62,006 nucleotides of DNA from Cohnella sp. AR92 (lineage in GTDB: Bacteria; Bacillota; Bacilli; Paenibacillales; Paenibacillaceae). The translations under genes and the position numbers were made by a program. The stretch's first letter is position 1; every line of letters begins with the position of its first letter. The stretch spans positions 1 through 62,006 of the forward strand of contig NZ_RZJR01000023.1 of assembly GCF_003990975.1 (NCBI RefSeq), in the 5' to 3' direction. Positions 49,706 through 58,671 of this stretch are shown piece by piece. The notes beneath the pieces are model-generated. The model did not search any database. It was not told where the DNA came from and saw only the letters and a program-made list of their open reading frames with translations.

Positions 49706-50745
49706 GCGTTCACCTCTTGAGGCACGGCTCCGGCGTAGGCGCGAAGCATCCTGCCGGCGATGCGATCCCAGTCCAGCTCCTTGAGCTTGTCCGAGATTCG
49801 CTCCTCCGCGGCCTTCTTGTTCAGCTTCATCGATGCGAGAAGCGCCTTCCTCAGGCCCTCCGGATCCTCCGGGTCGTACAGGACTCCGCCGCCCTCGGGC
49901 ACGTACTCCCCGAGCGAGCCAAGGTTCGGCGCCACGACCGGCTTCTTGTACGACAGCGCCAGAATGGCGCTGCCGGAAGTCGTGATCTGCCGGTAAGGCA
50001 GCACGACCGCGTCCGCCGCCCGCAGATAATCGGCGAGCTCGCCGTCGTCGACGAAGGAAGGGTGGACCTTGATCGTTCCGTCATTCGCGGCGTCGATAAA
50101 GTCCAGGCCGTATCCCGCGTCCGCTTGTCCCGCGATCAGCAAGGAGCAGGCTTCGGACGGCAGCGACCGATAAGCTGCTACGAGCTGCTCCACTCCCTTG
50201 TAAGGATTGATTCGGCCGACGAACAGGAACAGGAAGCGATCCTTCGGAATGCCGAATCGAGCCCGAATGTCCGCTCCGCTCTCCGGATACGCTCCCAGGT
50301 AATGCCCGTGCGGCGTGACGACCAGCTTTTCCTCGGGCACCCCGAATACGGAGACGGCTTCCTGCCGGACCGACTCGCTCAGCGCGAACGCCGAATCGCA
50401 GAGGTTCAGGATGCGCCTGCGCATGAACGCGTCCCAACGCGACTTGCCCGTATGAGGCCAGATATTGTGGACGGTCCAGTACAGGCGCACGCCCATGCCT
50501 TTGTAAAGAAGCAGAAGCAGAAGGAACAGCGACGATTTCGCGATCGTCAGCGGGAAGACGGAAGCCTGGTAGGTGTAGCTCGGCCAGTGAAAATGGACGA
50601 CGTCGCCCTTCCTAGGCTTCAGGACCGATCTGGGCCCGTAGTGCTCGACGTGCTGCCCCTGCCGCTCGATCGAGTCGGACAGCAGCTCCGAATACTTGTT
50701 GTGGGGACTCTTCTTCGGCCACATATAAACGGTAGGCTCGCCCAT
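49702..50745 (-). CDS. Glycosyltransferase family 4 (GumH/AceA-like)
   Basis: This 347-residue GT-B retaining glycosyltransferase has VHFHWPSYT and TVHNIWPHTG in the acceptor half. The donor half has FLFVGRINPYKGVEQL, VVLPYRQITTSGSAILALSYKKPVVAPNLGSLGEYVPEGGGVLYDPEDPE. The Glu-x7-Glu of many GT4 enzymes is replaced by a TSGSAILAL stretch, as in GumH-type mannosyltransferases. GDP-mannose from ManC is a likely donor. It starts directly at the stop of the next upstream gene. Confidence 0.9.
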   Translation of the reverse strand: MGEPTVYMWPKKSPHNKYSELLSDSIERQGQHVEHYGPRSVLKPRKGDVVHFHWPSYTYQASVFPLTIAKSSLFLLLLLLYKGMGVRLYWTVHNIWPHTGKSRWDAFMRRRILNLCDSAFALSESVRQEAVSVFGVPEEKLVVTPHGHYLGAYPESGADIRARFGIPKDRFLFLFVGRINPYKGVEQLVAAYRSLPSEACSLLIAGQADAGYGLDFIDAANDGTIKVHPSFVDDGELADYLRAADAVVLPYRQITTSGSAILALSYKKPVVAPNLGSLGEYVPEGGGVLYDPEDPEGLRKALLASMKLNKKAAEERISDKLKELDWDRIAGRMLRAYAGAVPQEVNA

Positions 50746-51969
50746 CTAATTCACCTGCCCGTAAGCGGCTTGAGCGGCAAGCTCCGGACGATGGGACAGG
50801 ATCCGGGAGTACAGCTCCAGATGCTGCCCAAGCAGCGAAGCTTGGGTGAACTTGAGGCAATGCCGGACGCATTGCTCTTGAATGCTTCTTTTCTCGTCCC
50901 CGGACAGCGAATGGAACTCGAGAATCTTCGTCCGGATGACGGCGGCGCTCCCCGGGGGGAACAGGAATTCGTCCGGGTTCCAGACCGCGTCGGGAATCCC
51001 GCCTACGGCGGAAGCGTACACCGGCGTTCCGACCTGATAGGACTCGATGATGACCCGCCCGAACGGCTCCTCCCAGATGGACGGAACGAAGTTGGCGTCC
51101 ATCTCCGCCATCAGGCTTCTCGCCTCCGCCGGCTTAACCTTGCCGGGGAAGACGAAGCGCGGGTCCTGCCGGCACAGCTCCTGAAGCTCCTGCCGGATGC
51201 TCCCCTCTCCGCAGATGACGATCCGCTCCACGACTTCGGCGGGAAGCGGCAGCGCCGCCTCGACCAGCTGGCGGACTCCCTTCTCCGGCTCGATCCGGCC
51301 GAAGTAGCCGATGCGAAGCGGCTTCCGGTCGAAGTCCCGCTCGGCGGCGGCAATCTCGCCCTCCACCGCGTTCGGAATGACCGATCTGGAAGCCTTCGGG
51401 AACAAGCCGGCCTTCGTATGCCGATTCAGAATGTGCGAAGAGATGCCGACGACCGCCGATACCCTTCCGCTGAAGCCGGCCGAGCTCAACGCATAGAGCT
51501 TTGCCAGCGCGGGGTTCCCGAGCGGGGAGCTGACCGGCGAGAGCAGGGAGTAGTCCCTTAGCGTATGCACGATCGGTACCTTCCGGGAAGCGTTCGCCGT
51601 CCAGACGGCGGCTCCGAAGCCCGACAGGTTCTGGGTGTGGATCAGGTCCGGCCCGATCGCTTCGAGACGTTCCCTCACCGCGCCGACTTGAAGCGGATTG
51701 TACAGATCGGTCAGCCTTCGGGCCGTTCGGGGCAGCACCCCTCTCCGCTTCCCGTCGCCGATCCAGTAGAGGTTGCTGTACGGCAGCCGATGGACGGTCA
51801 CGCCGGAGATCTTCTCCATCCGCAAGCCTTCCCCTCGCTTCTGCCCGCCCAGCGTCAGGACATGGACGTCCGCCTCCGAAGCCAGCGCTTCCGCGAGGAT
51901 CTGCGTGGAGATCTCCGCGCCGCCGATGATATGAGGCGTATATAAACTATTGATAAGGACGATTCTCAT
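50746..51969 (-). CDS. Glycosyltransferase family 4
   Basis: This 407-residue GT-B protein has LYTPHIIGGAEISTQILAEAL (acceptor-side GG loop) and DLIHTQNLSGFG. The donor side has IGYFGRIEPEKGVRQLVEAA, ICGEGSIRQEL and VPSIWEEPFGRVIIESYQVGTPVYASAVGGIPD (the E-x7-E nucleotide-sugar motif EEPFGRVIIE). It transfers a sugar to the growing repeat unit; donor and linkage are unknown. It overlaps the Wzy gene by 4 bp. Confidence 0.93.
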   Translation of the reverse strand: MRIVLINSLYTPHIIGGAEISTQILAEALASEADVHVLTLGGQKRGEGLRMEKISGVTVHRLPYSNLYWIGDGKRRGVLPRTARRLTDLYNPLQVGAVRERLEAIGPDLIHTQNLSGFGAAVWTANASRKVPIVHTLRDYSLLSPVSSPLGNPALAKLYALSSAGFSGRVSAVVGISSHILNRHTKAGLFPKASRSVIPNAVEGEIAAAERDFDRKPLRIGYFGRIEPEKGVRQLVEAALPLPAEVVERIVICGEGSIRQELQELCRQDPRFVFPGKVKPAEARSLMAEMDANFVPSIWEEPFGRVIIESYQVGTPVYASAVGGIPDAVWNPDEFLFPPGSAAVIRTKILEFHSLSGDEKRSIQEQCVRHCLKFTQASLLGQHLELYSRILSHRPELAAQAAYGQVN

Positions 51970-53279
51970 GCGGTATTTCTCAACTCCTTCTCGTTTGGCC
52001 TATCCCCTTCTGCCGCCGGGGCGGCCATGCGATCTTCGAACAATCCGCCCCGAATCCAGCCGATCAGCAGCCAGAAATTCACAAACGAATAGGAATCGAA
52101 GTTCATGACCAGCGACACGCATAACGCGAACGCGAACTGGGCGTATACGTTGCTGCGCGCGCTGCGCATAACTGCGGCCAAGAACCCCAGGAACAAGGAG
52201 ACTCCGACGATGCCTTCCTCCGCGAACAGCTTCGCCCACAGATTGCGCGAGGTCGCCTCCTCGGGATGAAGCTCCACGAGAATACGCACCTCTTTGAATT
52301 GCAAGCCGTAGTCGTAATGCGCGAGAATCAAATCCGCGAATTCCTTGTAGTAAAACCCGCCGCCGACGCCGAAGAGCGGATGCTGCCCGAACTCCATGAA
52401 TCCGATAGCCGGGAAAACGACCCGAACGAAAAACGAATTGTCCGATCGAATTAAATGTTGGAAATCGAATTGGAACCGGTCCGTGAAGTACCCGCTCACG
52501 TGAAGCGTCTCCAGAAGATAAGGGACCCCGTACCCGATAATGGCGGCAATCCCGGAGAGCGCGAGCAGCATCCGCCCGCGATACTTGTTCGCGATCAGAA
52601 TGTAGACCAACAGCGCGGTCAGCAGCACGACGTACGAGTACGCCGAGAAAGAAAGGACAAGGAGCAGGATGCAGCCAAGCAGCGGAATAAGCGTCAGCCT
52701 GCGATATCCTTTCTTGTACAGGTAGAGCAAAATAAGGCCGCAACTCAACAGATGGATGCCTGCCCAAGACGGCTCTCCCGACAGCATCTGGATTCTTCCG
52801 CGATACACCTTCTGCGAGAAGAGCGCGGTCAGAGAGCCCGACATTCCGCTATGCAGCAGGTAGGCGTCCGCCGTCTGCAGCAGCCCGACCGCCAAGGGCG
52901 GAACAAGGCCGATCAATAAACATAGGGCGATTCGCCTCAGCAAGGTCTTGTCTTCCCTGACCTGCTTGGCGATGTAGACGGACACCCTGTACATCGAGAT
53001 CCCGAACAGGAGCGTAATCGCGTGCTTGATGCTGCTGCCCGTATCCCCGTCGGCGATGGACACGATCAGCGAATGCCCGACGCTGTAGGCGGCGAAGAGA
53101 GTCAGCAGCAGGTCTCCCGTTCGGAACCGAAAATCGGTGAAGAGCAGGAGCAGCGAAGCGGCGAACATGGGAAACATCGCAAGCGGACGATACACCGAGA
53201 ACGGAATGTACGGAAGGCTATCGTAAGTGATGACGGTTAGGGAGAAAAGAAACAGAGCGACGATCGTCGCCCGCAGCAC
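51966..53279 (-). CDS. O-antigen-ligase-type polysaccharide polymerase (Wzy-like)
   Basis: This 437-residue polytopic membrane protein has about 11-12 helices. A large extracytoplasmic loop before the C-terminal helices contains GVGGGFYYKEFADL and VELHPEEATSRNLWAKLFAEEG, the Wzy_C/O-antigen ligase pattern with conserved Arg and His. It should polymerise the flipped repeat units outside the membrane. The start is uncertain. I use GTG 53279, the first plausible start after the preceding gene ends at 53309; a longer open frame overlaps that gene out of phase. Confidence 0.88.
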   Translation of the reverse strand: MLRATIVALFLFSLTVITYDSLPYIPFSVYRPLAMFPMFAASLLLLFTDFRFRTGDLLLTLFAAYSVGHSLIVSIADGDTGSSIKHAITLLFGISMYRVSVYIAKQVREDKTLLRRIALCLLIGLVPPLAVGLLQTADAYLLHSGMSGSLTALFSQKVYRGRIQMLSGEPSWAGIHLLSCGLILLYLYKKGYRRLTLIPLLGCILLLVLSFSAYSYVVLLTALLVYILIANKYRGRMLLALSGIAAIIGYGVPYLLETLHVSGYFTDRFQFDFQHLIRSDNSFFVRVVFPAIGFMEFGQHPLFGVGGGFYYKEFADLILAHYDYGLQFKEVRILVELHPEEATSRNLWAKLFAEEGIVGVSLFLGFLAAVMRSARSNVYAQFAFALCVSLVMNFDSYSFVNFWLLIGWIRGGLFEDRMAAPAAEGDRPNEKELRNTA

Positions 53280-53308
53280 GACATCTTTTCGCTCTGTAGG
53301 CTTAGGCT

Positions 53309-54562
53309 TTAGGATAGGATCAGCTCCATGCTGCTGCGAGTGGCGGAGCCGCTGAAGCGGCGCGTCACGTAGCGGATCGAATTGCCCGACACGCTGTCGT
53401 TCATCTCCCTGTCGCCCATCAGAAGCAGCACGTCCTTCACCATCTCTTCCTCCGATTCGCAGACGAACAGCTCCTCCCCGTGGCTTGCGTCGAGCCCCTC
53501 GCTGCCGATCCGGTTCGTCACGACCGGCACTCCCCACGCCATCGCCTCCAGAATCTTCGTCTTGATGCCGGTGCCGAAGAGAAGAGGAGCGACCATTACC
53601 GCGGAATCGCCGACGGTCGTCTTGACGTCGTCCACCTCTCCGGTGACGATGACGCCGGGGTACTCGTCCTGCAGTCGGCGCACCTCCGCGCTCGGGTTCT
53701 TGCCGACGATGTAGAAGACGGCAGACGGCATCTCGCGTTTGATGCGAGGCCAGATCCGTTCGCAGAAGTACACGGCGGCGGAGCTGTTGTGCGGGATGTC
53801 CATCTTGCCGACGAAGGCAAGCTTGTTCTTGTCGTAACGCCGGGAGCCGCTCGCCTGAGCGTCGGGCTCGACTTTCATCGGAATTCCGTGGCACGATTCA
53901 TGACGGGTCGCTTGGCGGAACAGCTGCGCCTCTGCGGGAGAGGTAAAGATCAGGTGATCGAAGCGGGGAGCTACCTTCCGCTCATATGCGGCGAGCCGTT
54001 TGCTCTCGAAGGAGATCAGCCATTTCTGCATGAACTTCAGATCCGCGAGCCGCTTCAGGCTGCCCGGCAGCTTGTTCGAGAAGCCTCCGAGCACGGACGG
54101 GATGTATCGGAACCAGTCGAGCTGGCGCCGGTACCGGAGGGACAGCAGGTCGTCGTAGCTGAGCACCTTGCGGCCCGTCCCTTCCGTCATGTATTCCGCG
54201 ACCCGGACCATATCGTACAGAATGAAGTCGGGCTTCTCCTTCCGGAGGAAGCCGCGAATCTGCCGATGCGTCTTCCGGCTGTAATAAGCGGATACCTGAA
54301 TCGGCCATTTCTTGCGGATAAGGGTATGGAGAATGACGTTGTACAGCTTCTCCGCCAGGCCCGGCAGCTTCAGCTCGATGACCCGGCCGATCTCCGGAGG
54401 CTGCTGCTCCAGATATTTCGGGTCGTCCACGAAGCTGAGATTGACAATCTCGCTGTCGGGATAAATCTCCTTCATCTGCCGGATATACTGGAGGAGCATG
54501 TTCTTGCGTCCGTCCGTTGCGGGGAAGGGCAGCCGGTTCGTGATAAAAACAATCTTGTCCAT
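53309..54562 (-). CDS. Glycosyltransferase family 4
   Basis: This 417-residue GT-B glycosyltransferase has NRLPFPATDGRKNMLLQYIRQM at the start. In the donor half are LAFVGKMDIPHNSSAAVYFCERIWP, FYIVGKNPSAEVRRL and VMVAPLLFGTGIKTKILEAMAWGVPVVTNRIGSEGL. This Glyco_trans_1_4 pattern with GTGIKTKILEAMA is typical of exopolysaccharide GTs acting early in repeat-unit assembly. It lies 18 bp after the initiating transferase gene. Confidence 0.92.
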   Translation of the reverse strand: MDKIVFITNRLPFPATDGRKNMLLQYIRQMKEIYPDSEIVNLSFVDDPKYLEQQPPEIGRVIELKLPGLAEKLYNVILHTLIRKKWPIQVSAYYSRKTHRQIRGFLRKEKPDFILYDMVRVAEYMTEGTGRKVLSYDDLLSLRYRRQLDWFRYIPSVLGGFSNKLPGSLKRLADLKFMQKWLISFESKRLAAYERKVAPRFDHLIFTSPAEAQLFRQATRHESCHGIPMKVEPDAQASGSRRYDKNKLAFVGKMDIPHNSSAAVYFCERIWPRIKREMPSAVFYIVGKNPSAEVRRLQDEYPGVIVTGEVDDVKTTVGDSAVMVAPLLFGTGIKTKILEAMAWGVPVVTNRIGSEGLDASHGEELFVCESEEEMVKDVLLLMGDREMNDSVSGNSIRYVTRRFSGSATRSSMELILS

Positions 54563-54580
54563 CGGTCGCCACCCTTTCGG

Positions 54581-55273
54581 TTAATACGCGTCTTTGGCTC
54601 CAAGCAGAAGCTTGAAAGTCCGGAAAATAATCTTCAGATCCCCCCGAATGCTTCTTTGCCGAATGTATTGCAGGTCCAGCTCGACCATCTGCTCGAAGCT
54701 GAGCGCGTTGCGGCCGTTTACCTGCCACAACCCCGTGCAGCCCGAGTCTACCGTCAGGCGGAGCTTGTCGTATTCCGTGTACTCTTCCACCTCCCTGGGC
54801 AGCGGCGGCCTCGGGCCGACCAGCGACATTTCTCCTCTTAGCACGTTGAACAGCTGCGGAAGCTCGTCGAGGCTCGTTTTGCGAATAAACTTGCCGATCC
54901 GGGTCACGCGCGGATCTTCCTTCATCTTGAACATCGCGCCTTGAATCTCGTTCTTCGACAGCAGCTCCTGGAGCTTCTTCTCCGCGTCCGGCACCATCGA
55001 GCGGAACTTGAACATGCGGAACGGCTTGCCGTGCTTCCCGATCCGCGTCTGCCCGAACAGGATCGGCGCCTTCGGATCGTCCAGCTTGATCAGCAGAGCC
55101 ACGGCCGCGAGCAGCGGCGAGAGCGCTACTATTCCCGCGGTTGCGCCCGCCACGTCCATGGCTCTCTTGGCCGCGTAGTAGAACGCCAGGTTGTCCCCGC
55201 TTCTCTCCGCGATCCTTCTCCGCTCGAATTCCGTCATCCTCGCGACAATCTCGCGATCATACTGCAGGGCCAT
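54581..55273 (-). CDS. Undecaprenyl-phosphate sugar phosphotransferase
   Basis: This 230-residue monotopic enzyme of the Bac_transf family (WbaP C-domain, TuaA/EpsL size class) starts repeat-unit synthesis by transferring sugar-1-phosphate to undecaprenyl phosphate. A reentrant helix (about 35-60, KRAMDVAGATAGIVALSPLL) is followed by FKFRSMVPDAEKKL, RIGKFIRKTSLDELPQLFNVLRGEMSLVGPRPPLPREV (the catalytic Asp-Glu) and GLWQVNGRN. It overlaps the galU gene by 17 bp. Confidence 0.95.
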   Translation of the reverse strand: MALQYDREIVARMTEFERRRIAERSGDNLAFYYAAKRAMDVAGATAGIVALSPLLAAVALLIKLDDPKAPILFGQTRIGKHGKPFRMFKFRSMVPDAEKKLQELLSKNEIQGAMFKMKEDPRVTRIGKFIRKTSLDELPQLFNVLRGEMSLVGPRPPLPREVEEYTEYDKLRLTVDSGCTGLWQVNGRNALSFEQMVELDLQYIRQRSIRGDLKIIFRTFKLLLGAKDAY

Positions 55274-56156
55274 GGCTTCCGCTCACCTTCTCTCTGTAGA
55301 GAAGCTCTTCCAGTTGGGTCATCAGGCGGTATTTCAGCTCGTCGTTGCGAAGAGCGAAATCGACCGTCGTCATGATGAACCCGAGCTTCTCGCCGACATC
55401 GTAGCGCATGCCCTCGAAGTCGTAGGCATAGACGCCAAGCTCCTCGTTCAGCTTCTGGATCGCGTCCGTCAGCTGGATCTCGCCGCCGGCGCCGATCTCA
55501 TGCCTGCCGAGATGCTCGAAGATCTCGGGAGCGAGCACGTAACGGCCCATGATGGCCAGGTTGGATGGAGCTTGTCCTTGCGGGGGCTTCTCGACGAAGC
55601 GGCGAACCTTGTACAGCCGGCCGCTTTTCTCATAGGGATCGAGAATACCGTAGCGGCTTGTCTGGTCCGTGCCGACCGCCTGCACGCCGATGACCGACTT
55701 GCCGGTATTCTCGTATTGCTTGATCAGCTGCTTGGTGCAAGGCGTATCGGACTGCACGATGTCGTCGCCCAGCAGCACCGCGAACGGCTCGTTGCCGATG
55801 AAGTTGCGGGCGCACCAGACGGCATGGCCGAGTCCCTTGGCTTCCTTCTGCCGGATGTAGTGAATCTCGACGTTCGACGACTGCCGGACCTTCTGCAGAA
55901 TGTCGAGCTTGCCTTTCTCCTCCAGCGTCTGTTCGAGCTCGAAGGCGATGTCAAAGTGATCCTCGATCGCCCGTTTCCCCTTGCCCGTGACAACGATGAT
56001 ATCCTCGATCCCGGACTCGATCGCTTCTTCCACGATGTACTGGATCGTCGGCTTATCGACGATCGGAAGCATTTCTTTCGGCATCGCCTTGGTGGCGGGC
56101 AGGAACCGAGTACCGAGTCCGGCCGCGGGTATAATTGCTTTTCTCACTTTTTTCAT
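55257..56156 (-). CDS. galU: UTP-glucose-1-phosphate uridylyltransferase
   Basis: This 299-residue nucleotidyltransferase makes UDP-glucose from UTP and glucose-1-phosphate. It has AAGLGTRFLPATKAMPKEMLPIVDKPTIQY (11-40), VLLGDDIV, VEKPP and a closing GEKLGFIMTTVDFAL. Its product feeds the UDP-glucose dehydrogenase downstream and the glycosyltransferases. A 232-bp gap separates it from the BY-kinase gene. That gap holds a TCAAGCAAGT direct repeat (56206-56215, 56222-56231) but no convincing promoter or terminator. Confidence 0.96.
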   Translation of the reverse strand: MKKVRKAIIPAAGLGTRFLPATKAMPKEMLPIVDKPTIQYIVEEAIESGIEDIIVVTGKGKRAIEDHFDIAFELEQTLEEKGKLDILQKVRQSSNVEIHYIRQKEAKGLGHAVWCARNFIGNEPFAVLLGDDIVQSDTPCTKQLIKQYENTGKSVIGVQAVGTDQTSRYGILDPYEKSGRLYKVRRFVEKPPQGQAPSNLAIMGRYVLAPEIFEHLGRHEIGAGGEIQLTDAIQKLNEELGVYAYDFEGMRYDVGEKLGFIMTTVDFALRNDELKYRLMTQLEELLYREKVSGSHGPAV

Positions 56157-56388
56157 TCGCTCTCACCCCATCTATGTCTGATTGTTGCATGTCCACTTCC
56201 AAGTCAAGCAAGTATCCAAATCAAGCAAGTGGGCATTGAACCCAACCTCTCGCCACACCCTTGACGATGTACGTCTAAGGCCGTCAGGCCCACAGCATGG
56301 CCGAGTGCCTCCGGTGATAAAGGAGCAGGAGACATTTCCTTCCCTTGCGGGATTGCCGATATTCGCGAGCTTTCGATCGTCGGCGGCC

Positions 56389-57033
56389 TTAGCGGCCTCT
56401 ATGGTTCAGGATGGCGCCGACCATTCGGGTCCGGCTTGCCTGCAGCGTCAGCTTCGCCTTCTCGGCGGCTTCCAGCTTCGTTCTGCCTCGCCGGATCACG
56501 AGTACCGCCCCGTCGCATTTGTCGGCGACGATCAGCGCGTCCGACGTGCTCTTCATCGCCGCGGTATCGATAATGACGACGTCGAACTTCTCTTTGGCCG
56601 CCGCCAGCAGCTCGGTCATCGCCTCCGACTCGAGCAGCTCGGAAGGATTGGGCGGAATAGGACCCGCGCACAGCACCTGGAGGTTATCGATCTCCGTCCG
56701 TTGAGCGACCTCGTTCATCTCGCCGATTCCGGCCAGGATAGTGCTTAATCCCCGGTCGTTGCGCAGCTCGAAAATTCGATGCAGCGTCGGCGATCTCAGA
56801 TCGGAGTCGAGCAGCAGCACCTTGCGGTTCGCTTGGGAGTAAGCGACGGCGATGTTGGCGGAAGTGGTGCTTCTGCCCTCTCCTTGCTCGGCGGAGACGA
56901 CCGCGATCGTCTTCAAGCCTCCGTCCCTTCCCAGGATCTCGATGTTGGTCCGCAGCCGTCGGTAGCTCTCGGCGGCCGTCGATCCCGGATTCTCGCTCAT
57001 GATCCGAGCCCGTTTAAGCGTCCATCGTGACAT
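56389..57033 (-). CDS. CpsD/CapB-like tyrosine kinase, probably catalytically impaired
   Basis: This 214-residue MinD-type P-loop protein has the size of CpsD/YwqD BY-kinases: ESYRRLRTNI at the start, Walker A' VLLLDSDLRSP, Walker B FDVVIIDT. In the Walker A segment SAEQGEGRSTT the invariant Lys is Arg (residue 54; codon AGA), and the usual Pro-Pro after Walker B is Ala-Ala. The C-terminus (GAILNHRGR) has no tyrosine cluster. It may therefore be a regulatory pseudokinase partner of the Wzz-like protein, whose gene overlaps its start by 20 bp. AAGGAGGG precedes ATG 57033. Confidence 0.88.
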   Translation of the reverse strand: MSRWTLKRARIMSENPGSTAAESYRRLRTNIEILGRDGGLKTIAVVSAEQGEGRSTTSANIAVAYSQANRKVLLLDSDLRSPTLHRIFELRNDRGLSTILAGIGEMNEVAQRTEIDNLQVLCAGPIPPNPSELLESEAMTELLAAAKEKFDVVIIDTAAMKSTSDALIVADKCDGAVLVIRRGRTKLEAAEKAKLTLQASRTRMVGAILNHRGR

Positions 57034-57769
57034 TCGATTCCCTCCTTCCCGCCATGGCTTTATTCCGGCGATTGCCCTTGCCGCTCGAACCCCGGCTTCC
57101 GATTCGCGGCACTTCCGTCAGCAGCGGCATGCCCAGCTTCTCGTTGATCTCCTTCTCGCTCTTGACGCTGTCGTCCAGCTGTTCCAGCAGAAAGGCGAGA
57201 CCGCCTCCGAGCATTAGCGATACCACGAACACGATCAGGACGGTCTTGACGGGCTGCGGCGATACCGGCAGCCGGTTCTCCGACGGATCCGCCCAGTTGA
57301 TCACGGACACGTTGTCCAGCTTCATCAGGGCGCGAACCTCTTGCTGGAACACCTTGCTGACGGCGTTGGCCATCTCGGCCGCCCTGGCGTATGAGTGATC
57401 CGAGACGGTGACCGTCATGATCTGCGTTTCGGCCGTCGATGAGATACCGATCTTGGCCGCAAGCTCGTCCTCCGTCGTCTGAAGCTTGGGATATTCCGTA
57501 ACAACCTTGCCCAGAACGCGCGGAATAAGAATTAGCTGCTTGAAAGTCTTGATCATCTGAATGTTGGAGTTGATCGAACCGGAGTCAGCCATCATCGAAG
57601 CATTGCCCGCGGCTCTTTGCTGATACACCAACAGCTTCGTGTCCGCCTGATAAACCGGCTTCACCTTCTGGCTCGTGTAATAGCCGACCGCGGTGCACGC
57701 CACGATCACGATCAGAGCGATCAGCCACATTCTTTTCCGGATTACGCTCCAATACCATTGAATCTCCAA
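57014..57769 (-). CDS. Chain-length/BY-kinase adaptor protein (Wzz/CpsC/YveK-like)
   Basis: This protein of about 251 residues has two transmembrane helices (near 15-33 and 175-195) and an extracytoplasmic Wzz domain between. The proximal motif region PVSPQPVKTVLIVFVVSLMLGGGLAFLLEQLDDSVKSEKE comes just before and after the second helix. A basic cytoplasmic tail would contact the kinase. I use TTG 57769 (LEIQWYWSVIRKR) because GGAGG lies 7 bases upstream; an earlier TTG at 57823 has no ribosome site. It is the first gene of the exopolysaccharide run. Confidence 0.88.
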   Translation of the reverse strand: MEIQWYWSVIRKRMWLIALIVIVACTAVGYYTSQKVKPVYQADTKLLVYQQRAAGNASMMADSGSINSNIQMIKTFKQLILIPRVLGKVVTEYPKLQTTEDELAAKIGISSTAETQIMTVTVSDHSYARAAEMANAVSKVFQQEVRALMKLDNVSVINWADPSENRLPVSPQPVKTVLIVFVVSLMLGGGLAFLLEQLDDSVKSEKEINEKLGMPLLTEVPRIGSRGSSGKGNRRNKAMAGRRESNVTMDA

Positions 57770-58001
57770 GCCGTTTCCTCCGATACTGATTTCGTTGTTG
57801 AGAACCGTCGCTAACCGTCTCAATATTCTGATTAATTACAGAAATTCCGAGCGGCGTTTGCCTCGTCGGCTCCGCTTAATTAAATTCTAAGACCATCAAG
57901 CGCGGTAAAACTATTACGCGACAGGATGATTTTGCTTCTTCTTTCGAAGCAAACACCCTGCCGCGTCGGTAGTATCGATATTCCACTTTAGTACCATACG
58001 A

Positions 58002-58649
58002 TTAGACGGATCCGCCCTCAAGCTTGTCCCGCAGCGAATAGCTGCCAATTCCCTGCGCCTGCGCGAATAGGGCGGCCTGCGTGCGGTCGTTCAAATTCAG
58101 CTTCTGGAAAATCCGGCTGACGTGTTTCTTGACGGTATATTCGCTAATGACCAGCTTCCGTGCCATGGCTCCGTTCGACAATCCTTCGCCGAGCGCGCCG
58201 AGCACCTCTCTCTCCTTGGGCGTCAGCTTCTCGAGCGGATCGTCCGGATCCTTGCGGAGCAGCGTGCCAAGGAGGCTCTGGTCGAAGTATTTGCGTCCCT
58301 TGCCGATCATCTTGATCGCCAGCAGCAGCTCCTCCGGCGGCGCCTCCTTGAGCACATAGCCGTCCGCTCCGCTCTCCTGCGCCAGGCGGATATCCGTCTC
58401 CGAAGACGAAGAGGTCAGCATCATAAACGCGCACGGCTGATGCCGCATCGCCTTGACCAGATCGTAGCCGGACTCTCCGCCCAGCCTGATATCCACGACG
58501 GCGACGTCCGGCTTCGCTCTCTCGATCAACGCCTTGCCTTCCTGGATCGATTCGGCCTCGCCCACCAGTTCGATCCCTTCCTCCTTGGCGAGAATGGCCC
58601 TAAGTCCATTGCGAACCAGTGGGTGGTCATCCACAACGATGATTCTCAT
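58002..58649 (-). CDS. NarL/FixJ-type response regulator
   Basis: This 215-residue regulator has a receiver domain (1-120; Asp7/Asp8, phospho-acceptor Asp53, Lys about 103 in YVLKEA) and a LuxR helix-turn-helix (about 140-200; LTPKEREVLGALGEGLSNGAMARKL...YTVKKHVSRIFQKLN). ATG 58649 is preceded by GGGTGATG. It overlaps no other gene and pairs with the kinase gene 22 bp upstream. Situated just upstream of the exopolysaccharide genes and co-directional, it is a natural candidate for their regulator, similar in role to DegU. Confidence 0.93.
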   Translation of the reverse strand: MRIIVVDDHPLVRNGLRAILAKEEGIELVGEAESIQEGKALIERAKPDVAVVDIRLGGESGYDLVKAMRHQPCAFMMLTSSSSETDIRLAQESGADGYVLKEAPPEELLLAIKMIGKGRKYFDQSLLGTLLRKDPDDPLEKLTPKEREVLGALGEGLSNGAMARKLVISEYTVKKHVSRIFQKLNLNDRTQAALFAQAQGIGSYSLRDKLEGGSV

Positions 58650-58671
58650 TCCATCACCCGATCTTTCGATA

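Noticed and set aside
57824..58001. Clear promoter or operator for the exopolysaccharide run
   Set aside because: The gap is AT-rich and must contain a promoter, but I could not identify -35/-10 hexamers or a symmetric site with confidence.
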